Positions 24,118-35,322 of a stretch of 64,000 bases of DNA are shown piece after piece. The stretch is taken from assembly GCF_963678635.1 (NCBI RefSeq), contig NC_087069.1, positions 38,585,076 to 38,649,075 on the forward strand, written 5' to 3'. Position 1 is the stretch's first letter. Each line of letters starts with the position of its first letter. The translations under genes and the position numbers were made by a program. The DNA comes from Symsagittifera roscoffensis. Lineage: Eukaryota > Xenacoelomorpha > Acoela > Convolutidae. The notes beneath the pieces are model-generated. The model was not told the DNA's origin. It saw only the letters and a program-made list of their open reading frames with translations, and did no database searches.

Positions 24118-24759
24118 CAAAGACTTCTCGAGAAGCAGGAAGGTTATTGGGACGACTTTACCAGTCTTCCGGAAGGACGCGATAAGACTGCACTTCGTCC
24201 GGATTCCAGAATCCGAAAGGGTCTCGGTCGGAAAGAGATTTGTAACTATGTTTTAAAACAACTTCTAGCTTCCGGTTATGTCTTGAATTGAATTAATAAC
24301 ATCTAAATTCGTTTTTAGATAATGAGAAGCTAGGAGTTGAGGGAAAGGGTTGGAGATGGAGATGTTGTTTTTTATCTAATGAACAAAAACATTATCAAAA
24401 TAATAAATAAGTAGTAGCCCTGATTTTAGCAGTGACCTCGCGGTCTGGGGATACTGAAACCCAGCCATGAGCTCGCTATTTTGCTTGTAACTAAATTAAT
24501 CTGAACGCTCTGACCGATAGCCCAAAACAGTAAAGATTTTGTCGACCCGATGTTAAAAGGACCACAAAAAGAACTGGCTCTGGCAGAGACGGTTAAAAGC
24601 ATGTAGAGTTGTGTTTAGATGCTAGCCAGTTTTTTTTAACCTAGCTTTATTTTCCGTCGATATACACTTCCGGGCGATTGTTACAGATTTTCGCACAAAA
24701 AAGCGCGAACAAAATCTGCGAATGTTACCAATGCGCAGTTAACATTCACGACGAGGAAA

Positions 24760-25170
24760 ATGAAAACTTGTATGCCCTCTTTAAAATCCTTGTTTTCCAG
24801 TGAACTAAAATTAAAAGTGATATACAGACTTGAATATTATGGGTGCAGATCCATCTATCTTGACCAGATGGTCCGACATCTCACAAAAAGGATAGAGGAA
24901 CACCGAAAAGAGGATACCCCAGTTGGACAGCATATAAGGCATTGTGGTAGTGAGAATGGTAAGTCGGGGTTTAATTGGAAGATTATCGACCAGGCGTTCA
25001 TCAGCATTAAGTTATTTACATTAGAGGCGTTGCTCATTAGGAAAGAGAGACCTGCAATTAACACTCGCGACGAGTTTAGAAGTAGGGAGCTGACAGTAAG
25101 GCTATATTTCCAGAATCGGAAAATTCTGACTAAAACAAAAAATATTGAAATAACTTACACGTTAGCATGA
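24760..25170 (+). pseudogene. PLE GIY-YIG endonuclease domain (degenerate)
   Basis: The 136-codon frame contains 'CRSIYLDQMVRHLTKRIEEH', which matches the PLE GIY-YIG core (S-I-Y-V-G-Q-T-x-R-H-L-x-x-R-I-x-E-H). The Gly after Y-V is Asp here, and the Thr is Met. Downstream 'TPVGQHI' and 'LEALLIRKERPAINTRDEF' are the standard following blocks, with the catalytic Glu candidate in 'LEALLIRKE'. In life this domain nicks target DNA for RT priming. The frame then runs into the right pseudo-LTR at 25077. The altered core and the broken upstream RT make it inactive. Confidence 0.8.
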
Positions 25171-25400
25171 AACTAGCTCCAAAACCGAAAAGACGAAAAC
25201 TCTCAGATATTTGTGAACAAAAGACTAAAAAATGTTACATGATAATTGTTACATAATTTAAGTAATATTTGTGAAATTGTGATCGGTTGAACTTTTTAAA
25301 TTATAAAGTAATGATGTGTATGACAGTTTTTTTTAGATTTTTGATCATTTTGTACAGATAGTTTAGTATTTTAAGACTGAAGATGCACAAAACTTTTACA
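25077..25400. repeat. PLE right pseudo-LTR
   Basis: A direct repeat of 21499-21830: both run 'GAAGTAGGGAGCTGACA-TAAGGCTATA-TTCCAGAATCG' and end near 'GAAGATGCA-AAA'. It overlaps the C-terminal codons of the endonuclease frame. Confidence 0.85.
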
Positions 25401-25851
25401 TTTTCAACACAATCTCAGAAAAGCTAAATTTTTAGGGACTTTTAAATACCATTATTCCAAAAAGATCCAACAGTGGCAACCTATTGAAAAATTTCTTGAA
25501 CATTTCAAGTTTTTTTTATTAAAATTCGGTAAGATAGCGATACTTTCGTTAAATGTGGTAATTTATATTAAACCTTTTGAGTGTATTTGAGAACACTTAT
25601 AATCACAATAGGGTTCACACTTGTACATTTGATAATTTTTTCACCACTTTCGGCTTTTTACGCATCATTTAGTTTCCAACAAGTTTCCGGTTTTGTTCGT
25701 AAGGATCAAAAAGACTGTTGCTCCCTAGTTTTGAATGCTCAATATCAACCTCACAAGGTCCTCCCAAAAAACCTAAAGAATTTTTTTTTCTTTTTTCTAA
25801 AACTTTTTGTTTTCCTAGTTTGTACTAAATTTTTGTACTTTCTAGTTTGTT

Positions 25852-27849
25852 CCTGAGGTAAAAGATAAAATAAGAACAGTCTACAGCCAAGTAGTGCACT
25901 GGAAACCAATATTCATGTTCCTCGAAAAAAAACAGAATTGGATTTAACTTTATTGAATTTTTAAATAGAACCCTCAACCCGTTATTTGAAACACAAGAAA
26001 ACACATACGCAATGCACGCAACAATGAAATTCCCTCACCTCATGATAAGTAAGACCAAATCGGAGAGTGATAATTCGAACTCAAAAACTATAGCAAGAAG
26101 GCATTTAACAATGGCATAAGGGCGAACTGGACGAATTTTTTAACGAGAGAAAAGCGCTGCAAATGCGCTTGATAAAGAGTAAGAAAAAGAAAGTAGAAAC
26201 TGAAGCACAGCAGTTTAATAAATTAATGAGCACCGGAAAAGTATCGAGTGATGCTTCTAAAATTAATGGTACCTCCAAGGGAGTTCTCTCACTCGTGGAA
26301 ACCAACAAATGTCAAATTGTTGAGCAAATCCTTATCGAGAAACACCCTCCAGCGGGGCCAGTAAACATCAATATATAACATCATGCTCGGAAGATACAAT
26401 ACCTTTCCGCTCATCCCCATTCGACTAAATTAAAGCCCAGAAAATTAGGAAGGCTGCCATGACAACACATGGCGCTCATGGACCCTCAGGTCTGGATGCA
26501 AATGAATGGAGACGCATACTAACGCACTTTGGTCGACAGTCAGTTGAAAATCAAAGACACTAGCCAAAATTGCACAGAAAATATTGACAGAAATACTAAG
26601 TCATGAGCGTCTTGAACCAATTAATGCCTGTCGACTAATTCCACTTGATAAAAACCAAGGAGTTAGGCCAATTGGTACAGGCGAAGTAATCTACAGAATA
26701 ATAGGTATAACGATCGCAAAAAACTTAAAAAGCGAACTTACGGTACTCGGATTGAATTACGAATTATGCCTTGGCAAAAAAGTGGCACCGAATATGCAAT
26801 TCATACGCTTAGGAGGTAATACGAGAAAACAAATTCCAATGCAATATTACTGATAGATGCGGAAATTGCATTCAACGCCCTAAACCGGAACCTGGCTTTA
26901 AAAAACTTTGCAATTACATGCCCTTCTATACTACCCCCTATACAGAACTCCTAATCCAATCCATCCAAACACTTTGTAAATAAAAAAAAGTTATCCTATC
27001 TAGAGAAGGAACCACACAAGGAGACCCATTAGCAATGGCAATGTACTGGCTAGCCACTTTACCTTTAATAAAACTAGTCAACAGTAACAGCCTAACACAG
27101 AAATGGTATGCAGACAATGGAAACGCAGTCGGAAATTTGAAAAGCCTGCCAAGAGTTCTTGTCAACCTTATCAAACACGGAAAATATTTGGGACATCATG
27201 AGAAAGCATCAAAATGCCAGCTCATTGTAAAAATGAAAATTACAATGAGGCGATAAAACTATTCAAAAATACCGAAATTGAAATAAAGAAAATGGCCAGA
27301 GTACTTGGTTCTGTCATAGGATCCGAAACTGAATGTAAAACTTCCTAAGAAACTCAGTTAGAAGAACATAATAAAATACTGAACAAACTTGGCAAGATCG
27401 CGAAAGCATCACCACAAAGCTTGTACTCCTGTTCTATAAAGGGGTACAAGAAAAATTATCAATTTTATTTAGAACTACCCCAAATACCACAAAAAACATG
27501 CACGCTTGCGAGAAGATACTGCATGAAAATTTCATTCCAAATCTAATTGATAAAGATAATATCAGCAATAAACTAAGAGACAACAATTCAACCTCAACTG
27601 ATGAAGACGCTCGTTCAGATGTAAAAGCAAACGGATTATGTGGCTCAAGGGTCAGCCGAACCTTCTTCGATGTCAAAGTCTTCAACCCTCCATGTAGGCT
27701 ACTGAAAGACGCCTATAAGTATTACGAATCACTAAAAAACTCAAAACAACCGTAGAGAGTTTTTCAAATCGAACAAAGCAGCTTCTGCCCGCTCATTTTT
27801 GTCTGCACTGGTGGTGCCGCACCAGCAGCTTCTCGGACAATGCAGCGCA
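25852..27849 (+). mobile_element. RT element X, copy 1, left part (interrupted)
   Basis: It begins at CCTGAG (25852) and is collinear with X copy 2 (54023-58241). It is cut at about 27849 by the LINE; the remainder lies at 52504-52813. Relative to copy 2 it lacks about 500 bp upstream of the 'FFDVKV' block. Target site and exact termini are not certain. Confidence 0.75.
26163..27755 (+). pseudogene. Reverse transcriptase of element X, copy 1 (broken)
   Basis: The plus-strand pieces give RT motifs in order: 'GPSGLDANEW' region (26480), 'CRLIPLDKNQGVRPIGTGEV' (26625-26690), an 'LLIDAE-AFN-LNRN' block (26845), 'GTTQGDPLAMAMYWLATLPL' (27007-27066) and 'WYADNGNA' (27100), where the catalytic YADD has become YADN. 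The C-terminal piece has 'FFDVKVFNP' (27664-27690). Its D-x-K spacing could be the core of a PD-(D/E)XK nuclease, as in RLE-type retrotransposons; that last point is inference. Several frameshifts and stops separate the pieces. I know this RT type from many aquatic invertebrate genomes but cannot place its clade with confidence. Confidence 0.65.
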
Positions 27850-27873
27850 TAGTAGTAGTAGTAGTAGTAGTAG
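27850..27873. repeat. (TAG)8 microsatellite = 3' tail of the LINE
   Basis: Eight TAG units on the plus strand, i.e. (CTA)n at the 3' end of the minus-strand LINE, exactly at the junction with element X. A short 3' tail of simple repeats is typical of several LINE clades that do not end in poly(A). Confidence 0.8.
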
Positions 27874-29555
27874 GGCTTTTGTGCTCGTAGCACAAGGGGT
27901 TTCCCCCTGTCAGTTTTTCGTTCTATAGTGAGGTTTTACTTCTACAGTCATTCATTGTGCAATCGCAAGCAATTCTTCATGTGCACTTGTTCATTTGTTC
28001 GTAGTCTTTCTCAAATTTTCTCCAAAATAACCACAATATTCGCTTCTTCAGTCTGCTTGTTTCTCTCACGTCAATTATGATCACATTCGCTAGCCGACTT
28101 GTTTGGTAAAAGAATTCGTCCTCCAAAAATTTCTTTTTCGGCCTCTCGAGCTGAAACATACAACCGCGCGAGGAACAGGAATACGATGGAACATTAAACA
28201 TGTCAACATCGTAATTTTTCGATAAAATTTTTGACAGCAACAGAAGGTTGTTGATCTGTATATACATTGGCAGTGGCAATAGTGAAATTTCGATTAACCG
28301 ATCTTTGTACGAATTCATATGCGGAATTATCCATTTAACTATCCGCCTTTGCACATTTTCAAGCTCCGTAATAATGTATTTACTCAATCCATAACATGGA
28401 CTTGCGTACGTGAGTATTGGCACGATCATAGATTTATACAAATCCAGTTTAGCTTTTTGTCCAAGATTCGATACGCTTCTTTTTATCATGTGAAAAACAC
28501 GAATTGCTTTGCAGCAAACCTTATTTATATGCAAATTCTATTTTAGGTCACAGGAGAGCATGAGCCCCAAATCAGATTGCGTTTCCTCTGTTTTAATCGA
28601 TTCGTTTCCAAAAAGCAATCGTTTTTCGTTTTTGGACATTTTAATAAGGCAGCATTTGTCCATATTGAATGGCATGTTGTTTCTAACGGTCCAGTCATAC
28701 AACGCATTTAAATCACTTTGAATATCTATTGTGTTTAAACCCACGCTGAGAAATTTGGCGTCATCGGCAAAAAGTAGGGGAAACAATTGATCGCACATTT
28801 TCGGGAGGTGGTTAACAAAAACCAGAAAAAGTATGGGGCCCAAAATACTCCCTTGCAGGACACCGCTAGTAACTTGCATTGGTGACGAGTTTACTCCATT
28901 TATACGCACGACTTGTACTCGATTTGTCAAGTATGATTCGATTAGTTTCAGTAGCCTGTTTCTGATGCCCGTTTCAAAAAGTTTTTTCAAAAGCATACCA
29001 TGATCCACTCTGTCAAAAGCTTTACTGTAGTCACTAAAGATTATATCATCATCATGTTGACTTTCAATGCCCTGGTACACTTTTTGCAAAAAGATTATCA
29101 ATTGGAGAAGCGTTGATCGTCTTTTCCTGAAGCCGAACTGAGCTGCGTGAAAAAAAGAATGCTAATGATCGTATAGTCGTCTAAAAATATTCCTTTCTAG
29201 AATTTTCGAAGCTATTGATAACAGAGATACCGGTCTGTAATTTGTAACATGGCATTTATCGCCTTTTTTAAATAATGGACTTATAATTGCTTGTTTCCAG
29301 TCGTTTGGAAAAATGGCTGTTTGGAAAATTTTTCTGAATAACTGTGAAAGAGAATGAGAAAGAGTAATGCACAATTTTTTATACAATATTGGTGGAATTT
29401 CATCGGGTCCTTTACTCTTGTTTATGTCCAAGTTCATGCAAATTTCAATTACTTCTTTTTCGAAAAAATTTACAGTGGTAATCAATTTTACGCATTCTTT
29501 TCCATTACACCCTTCAATAAATTTTGTCGATTTTGTATACACGGAAGAGAAGAAG
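27850..29555 (-). mobile_element. LINE, 3' part (interrupted by the giant LTR element)
   Basis: The element is read from right to left. The coding part resumes right after the LTR retrotransposon (FFSSVYTKS at 29554) and ends with the (CTA)n tail. Its 5' part is at 52255-52503, so the total LINE length without the insert is about 1.95 kb, i.e. 5'-truncated. It sits inside element X copy 1: X sequence GCAGCGCA|T-GCTGAAAAAC is continuous in copy 2 near 57925. 'ATAG' at both edges is a possible short target duplication. Confidence 0.85.
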
Positions 29556-29584
29556 TGTAACATTCGTCTACTGCAGTCACACAT
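27977..29584 (-). pseudogene. LINE reverse transcriptase, C-terminal two-thirds (broken)
   Basis: Three adjoining frames make a Jockey/CR1-style RT. 29162-29584 has 'NKSKGPDEIPP', 'LFKKGDKCHVTNYRPVSLL' and the fingers domain. 28538-29101 has 'FSDYSKAFDRVDH' (catalytic Asp of motif A), 'GVLQGSILGPILFLVFVN' and 'LFADDAK' (motif C, the FADD box). 27977-28534 has the thumb and the C-terminal region typical of this group ('LYKSMIVPILTYASPCYG'). A frame change or stop near 29102-29161 and another near 28536 break it. The first ten codons of the 29584 frame are LTR sequence, not LINE. Confidence 0.85.
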
Positions 29585-30456
29585 GAGGCTTAAGAAAAAT
29601 AGGCCCTATAACCATTGGCTCAAGAGTCAGGGACACTATCTCTTGTGTTTTTCTACCTCAAATCAGTCGGAGCCAATTCGGTTCGTTTGTGACATGAGAC
29701 TACGACCCGTTACAGCTTAAAGGCTACTACTAAAATATCCCCCACTCTAGAATTAAGAACGTCCCCATACTTAGGTCTCTAGATACCCAAAATACATGAA
29801 CGCCGTTAAAAACCGGGTCGGAACAATCCGTTAAGTTACTTTTTATTAGACAGTGGAACTTTGATCCATTTGAGATGGATCAACCTAAAACTCGCCTTAC
29901 CTCAACATAACAATTATAAAACACACTCTAGAAATTTAAATTGGTACTCACATTGTAGCACGCTCGAGAATTGGGAGTATTTAAGTCGGTAAGCAACTGA
30001 AGAATTAAATAGTGTAACTAAATGAGTTTAATGTTTGTCAGTTCAACAACAGGAATAAGATTGTACTCTAGAATGCAGTTTTATGTGGACCATTGGGACA
30101 CTCAAGCTGTCCACCTTTCCACCAAAGGTTCACTCTGGTCCAGTTCGAATAGTTGACCAGTTGGATAATTGTCCAGTTCTCAGGAACACTCTGTCTTCTA
30201 TTTCAAATAGGACAGCTCTACTCTAGATTATTATTGTCTCGGAAATTGCGAATGGCAAATTCCTAGTGATTTATCTTGCAACTTTCCCGCGATTGTCACT
30301 CGGTTGTTCTGATTTCTCTTTTTCGGTTTTCAGTTATTGCGAGAAAATCGTGCATGACAGGCTCCATTCGAATTTTTGAAAAATTAAATTTCACCCCAAA
30401 ATTAAGTGCTCTTGCTTTTCTCAAGGTCAAACTTCCAAACATGACCGACTGGCACA
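29556..30456 (-). repeat. 3' LTR of the giant retrotransposon
   Basis: 901 bp, plus-strand ends TGTAACATTC ... GACTGGCACA, matching 51353-52254. The outer flank is AGAAG (29551-29555). Confidence 0.92.
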
Positions 30457-30884
30457 TACTCCCCGGACTCAAGATCGATGTCCTCATCGCGTGCTGTCGT
30501 CTGCCAGTGATTCCCAAAAAACCGAGTGTTGCTCAAGGTACAGTGCCAGTGGTCATTTACATAAGTTTGCAGCAGACTTAAGCTTATCTACACCCCAAAA
30601 TTCACGGCCATGTAAAATTTTCACACTATCGCTAAACAGCAATCAAAATCTGCACACACCTGCACCTATGAATTCTCGCTTTTCAAGCCAATTATTTAAA
30701 ATTTCTTTTGTCCCATTCAATTAGGAAATTGTCATGCAGCATTTTGATTTATATAATAGATATAGCATATTAATAACAATATCTGTTTCGTTAAAATTTC
30801 TTTTTCGTGAACCCAGGTTTCACCCGGATCCACACTCAAGCCCCCTTTCCCTCTCAAGACCCAAGATCCATTCGAGCCATCCGC
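30457..30884 (-). other. 3' untranslated region and possible polypurine tract
   Basis: This lies between the ORF C stop and the 3' LTR. On the element strand the bases abutting the LTR are CCGGGGAGTA (30466-30457), a short purine-rich stretch that could be the plus-strand primer site. I see nothing else in it. Confidence 0.5.
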
Positions 30885-33800
30885 TCATCTCGCACTCTTC
30901 GCCTTAGAGGGGCCGTCTCCTGAAGTACTGGATACGGCAAACTGTCTCAACAGTTCTTCTTCATCATCAGAGCTAAGCACGATCTCCTCCCAAGCCTTCA
31001 GCTGTTCATATGATCGCATCCATTCTCTTTGCTCCTGCAACCTCTTCGCCTGGTTGGGTAGTGCCTTCACCCTAGATTCCCGGTTCAAACAAAAGGAGTT
31101 GTGCAGGCTCAAGCTAACGTTCTTCGCCAAGTCTTCCTCTAGTATTGATTCCCTCGCTTTGGTATTGTCTCTAGACATATTTTCCACTCTCTTCCATCCT
31201 GTCGTGATCGAATTTCGATGGGTTAACAGGGGTCTCTTGAAAGCTTCCGGCCCAATCTCGGCCTGGAATTGTCGATATTCCTTTTGATGCTTTCTCATGT
31301 GATCTTTCGTTGTCATGTATAACCAAGACGTCAGTGTCGCTCGAAACCATGGAAAGTACCTCAAACGGCTCCATACGTGTCTGACTTCCGTTGGTATGGC
31401 GAATACTTTGCACGCAGTCTCAAACAACTCGAGTCTACTGCTGTAGTCTATCGCATATATTGATTCAGCCGTTGGCGTCGTCGCTTCCCGATACTTCGTT
31501 ATATTCTCATCTATCCATCTCAGAGCCAGCATCGTACTCACTACTAAGAGCGTCACCTTCTGCCGGTGGTCCGGTAGTCCGATCGACCGAATTTCTTCTA
31601 TATCCCACACCAGGCAAAGGTTCTTGTGATCTGGATACCACGCCGTTTGTGCCAAACAGTGGCATGGGCATTCTCCATGGGTGATCTCAATGCTCCTGAG
31701 GTTACGCTCTCCCGAGGCTTCCAAGAGAGGCTCAAGCTCCATCATTTTCTCATGCATCGTGTCGTTCTCTCCCATGTTTGGAGTATTCCCACAGGTTTTC
31801 CGATCACGTTCTGTCTCTCGTGATCGCTTGTGTTCTCACTTTCCAACTTCAAAAGCTCTTCTCCCCAGATTTCACTTAATTCATCTCTCAACTCCTTCGG
31901 TACTGTCCCTCTGATTTTCCTCAACAACTTGTGCGAGTGATGCTATACCCGAGCCAACCTCACGCACTTGGGCACTGAGAAGGCCTTGTCCACCAATATT
32001 CTCTGGCTGGATGCTTCCACCATCGCCATGTGCAGTGGGTAGTGGCTTCCGCACAAATTGGCCATCATTGACCCTATCAGGGATTTTGCGTTCAATGGCA
32101 GGCCATAAGCTTCGCTCATGGGAAACCCCATTTCCGCCTCGAGACCAACCTTCCAGCTCCGGATATGTTTTTGAGTCACCTGCAACACTCCCGGCCATGA
32201 TTCCACGCTCAACGCCGTCACTAAATGGTGTTCAGACTCTAGCCTCTCCAGTGACTGCAGACTACACATTCTCGAGAAGAATCCGAGAGCCGTCGCTATG
32301 TTCACCGTAGTTCTCGCGTAACACTCCGCCACTATTTGTACTTCACTTTTCTCCCTTTCCGTGATGTCTTCAAACCAACTAACCAGATCTTCTTTTTGAA
32401 AGGACAATATCCTGACACATGATCGTCCATCGCAGGTGTGCTCTCCACTCCCACACGTAGAATCCAGACAGCTACCCGGCTCCATCTTCTTTGCTGACTC
32501 GAGACTGTTCGTCTTTTCGCCTGACGCCTTCATCTGAGGTAAGATCAGTTTGTGCACCACACTCAACTTTGCCAAATCTTCATCTTCCGTTGGAGCTAAC
32601 CTCACCCGTTCGGTGGTCTCCTCGATCAGACTCGCGTGGGGATGTGGGCACCAGGAGGGTCTTAGTAACTTCCATACCACTCCCAAGTTCGTGATCAGCA
32701 AGCCATTGCCATCACCCATGTTCACTTCAACTCTCTTGTTCGAGCGCGGTATGCTCACCACCTCCGGTGTTTTCTCAAGAATCAGGCCCAGGCTCGGCCG
32801 CTCTTTCTCCACCGCGTCTATTTCCATTATTCTTTCTGTCCAAAACTTCAGTAGCTCCGCCACCTCGTGGTTCCTGTGAGCGCCTCCAGTTTCTGAGTCT
32901 AAGAAGGGGTTGTAGGCTATTCCCATCACTCCTGACACGTATTGGTATTCCCCCTTCTCGCTGGGTCTCGAGTACTGCTCTGACGAGGCCAGGTTACGGT
33001 GAACATCATGCTCTTCTTCGAACTTCTTATTATAAAACCTCCGTACCTCGTCTAGCTTTCTGTGGTTCTCTAGGGATAGTCTGGAACCATCTTCCTTTTC
33101 TATCCCTGTACTCTGATACACGTTCAAGATGATCGTTGAGACTCTTTTTTCCATGGTTTTACTTCCGCTTGCTCTCTGGTGGCATGCCAAGATGGTACTA
33201 TCAGACATCATTGACATTATCCATCTCAAGAAACATGTGGCATCCTTTCTCCTAGCCAGGCTCAAGCCTGAATTGTCCCTGGCCACGTGTTGCATCAATG
33301 CTTGATACACATCTAGCTTCTTGCTTCCCAACTTCAGCCTGTCATACGAGGTCAATGTCTCCAACTCTATTCCCACCAGACTCCAGGTGAACATTAATTG
33401 TCCTGCAGTTCTAACGAAGGGATTCGCCATTAATGGCGGTGCTGATGAGGGTGTCCTCATTGCCTCTTCAAAATGATCCTTCAACAAGTTCTGCCAGGAC
33501 CTCTTCAGCTGATTCGCCATTTCTATTTTATTAACCTCGGCCTTTTGCTGGGTGGCCCAATTGCGTCGCTTGCGAGCTACTCCACTGTTCAACTTCTTCA
33601 AGCAGTCCTCCATTTCCTTCAATGTCTCGAGGGCCACCCACCACGTCCGGAGGTGTTCCTCGTCTTGTTCCTCTCCAATGGATCACTCGTCACTTGCTTG
33701 CCCGTGGCCTGGTGTGCCTTCGAGTTCCATTCTTTGCCGACATCCACTTCCCATGTCTGTCCGTTCGTTGAACCTCTCTTTACGTTTATCTTCTGAGGCT

Positions 33801-35307
33801 TGAAGTCTTCCTCCGATGTCGAACTGGTGGAAGCCTCTATTTCCCTCTCTACTTCGAGTGGTCTTCTGGGCTCCGAGCTGCTCTTGTATGCCGCCGTCTT
33901 GCATCGAGCCAAAACCATGGGCGCCGTCTCTCTCAAGTTTCCTTCCGAAACAGCATCCACTGAAGGACTACCCAATCCCTCCACTTCTCTCTTCCTCTTG
34001 CGAGTCTTCACATCTCTGCTTGAGGGTGTTGTGGCTATCATCACTGATTCGACCTCTCTGTCTACCCCCAATCCTTCCAACTCTCGCCTCCCCCCTGCTC
34101 GATTCTTAAGGATATTAGTACTTTTAATCATATTACTAGTCCCAACCTTATCCCTTTTTATATCATCAACTATTTTATCTACAATTTTTTGTTTCAGTGT
34201 AGAGCTGTCCTCACATTTTTCTTCTCTAGTCTTCGATCGTGAATTCCTCAGCTCTACCAGCTTGCTCAGCAGCTCTTTTCTCGCCTTCTCATCCAGGCCC
34301 GTTCCTATCAGAAGCGGTTCTCCAAACCTTACGACTGTGTCCCACAGTTCCTCCTTGAATTCGTCCAGCGTCGTCTCGCTGCCCACTTCTTGATTGAATT
34401 CTTTTAAGAACTCCTGCCAAGCATCGTCCTTCAGGGACCCCAGGAACATGTCCCTGTTCCCTTCGAAAGTGTTCTTTTCCCTTTCCTCCGAGCTCAAGAG
34501 TATCATCCCCATATTGGAGGTCTCACTTGCCAATGGCAATTCCAGATTCTTCCGGGGGGACGGAGTCAGAGGTGGAGTGGCAGTATCTGCCCAATTCTCC
34601 TCGCTCAAGTCTTTCAACAGCTCTTGAGTGGTGAGCTCCTCCCCTGATGGTCCTGGTTCAGGCGTATTCCCCACTTCCATGTCCTCACCGGCTTCACTGA
34701 GAGTTTCATCCATACTCTCTTCTTCTGACTCATTTCTCCTTCTCTCGAGAATTCTTTTGAACCGGTCCTCCACGGGTCCACTCCTCTTGTCTCCAGGCGT
34801 GTCCACTGACAGTGGTGATGGTGTCGCAGGGTCCAATTTTTTGTATTCCGTCAGGGCTACGTGCAGCTGGCCTGCTGCATCTAGTTCTTTTCCCTCCTGT
34901 CTCATTTCCACCTGTTCTAAGCCATAGGGTGCCCTGTACTTTCTTGTTGCAAATTTCATGTCGTCCACCAATGCGACGTGCCCCTCCATCATGATCATCC
35001 TGCCATCATCCCATATTGGTAGCATGTTCTCTAGTCCTTCCTGCTCAAGAGCTCTCAAGACCTTCCGCACCTCATATCCGGGGGGCTGCGAACCTCTCAT
35101 CTTTTTCGCTTGCGTCGTCCACGAATTTATCTTCGCCTCGCTAGTATGGAAGTAGACCGCCGCCGTGTAGCCGATGAACAGGGGGTCCCAGCCATCAGTG
35201 AAATACTTCTGCATTTCCTCCGTCGTCATCCTCGCCATTATGGAGGGAACTACCAAGGGACTGTTCATTCCCAAGGTCATCCTCCTGACTATCGGGAACT
35301 CAGGCAT
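30885..35307 (-). pseudogene. ORF C: ~1,470-codon accessory protein, unknown function
   Basis: The ATG at 35307 sits in a strong start context (GCCGCCATGC), only 15 bases after the ORF B stop. The frame is open to 33619, where it ends out of frame. A frame shift near 33670 leads into the 564-codon frame 33637-31943, whose stop at about 31943 is an in-frame TAG. The same frame continues to about 31742, and another shift near 31780 leads to the last frame (31775-30885). So one long ORF with two shifts and one stop is the simplest reading. The N-terminal third is globular; residues about 180-450 are acidic and serine/proline-rich with basic nuclear-signal-like clusters (KTRKRKRE). The middle has 'STCGSGEHTCDGRSC', a possible metal or disulfide site. 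The C-terminus is charged and helical. I recognise no domain; it may be structural, Env-like or regulatory. Confidence 0.6.
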
Positions 35308-35322
35308 GGCGGCTGGAAGGAT

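Larger units (their letters stand above)
21235..25400 (+). mobile_element. Penelope-like element (PLE), inactive
   Basis: A 4.2-kb element with the three marks of the Penelope group. (1) A reverse transcriptase frame (about 21941-23720) with the 'LYGLAKVH' motif. (2) A C-terminal GIY-YIG-type endonuclease part (24760-25170). (3) Terminal repeats in which the right end (25077-25400) is a direct copy of 21499-21830, while the left end also carries an inverted copy (21235-21510), as expected for PLE pseudo-LTRs. Stops and frameshifts break the RT, and about 1 kb of unrelated-looking sequence (23721-24759) separates the RT from the endonuclease. PLEs copy by target-primed reverse transcription using RT plus GIY-YIG nuclease. 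Confidence 0.85.

Noticed and set aside
24060-24260. Hammerhead ribozyme in the Penelope-like element
   Set aside because: GAAA-type pieces and a strong hairpin are present, but no CUGANGA core with matching stems was found.
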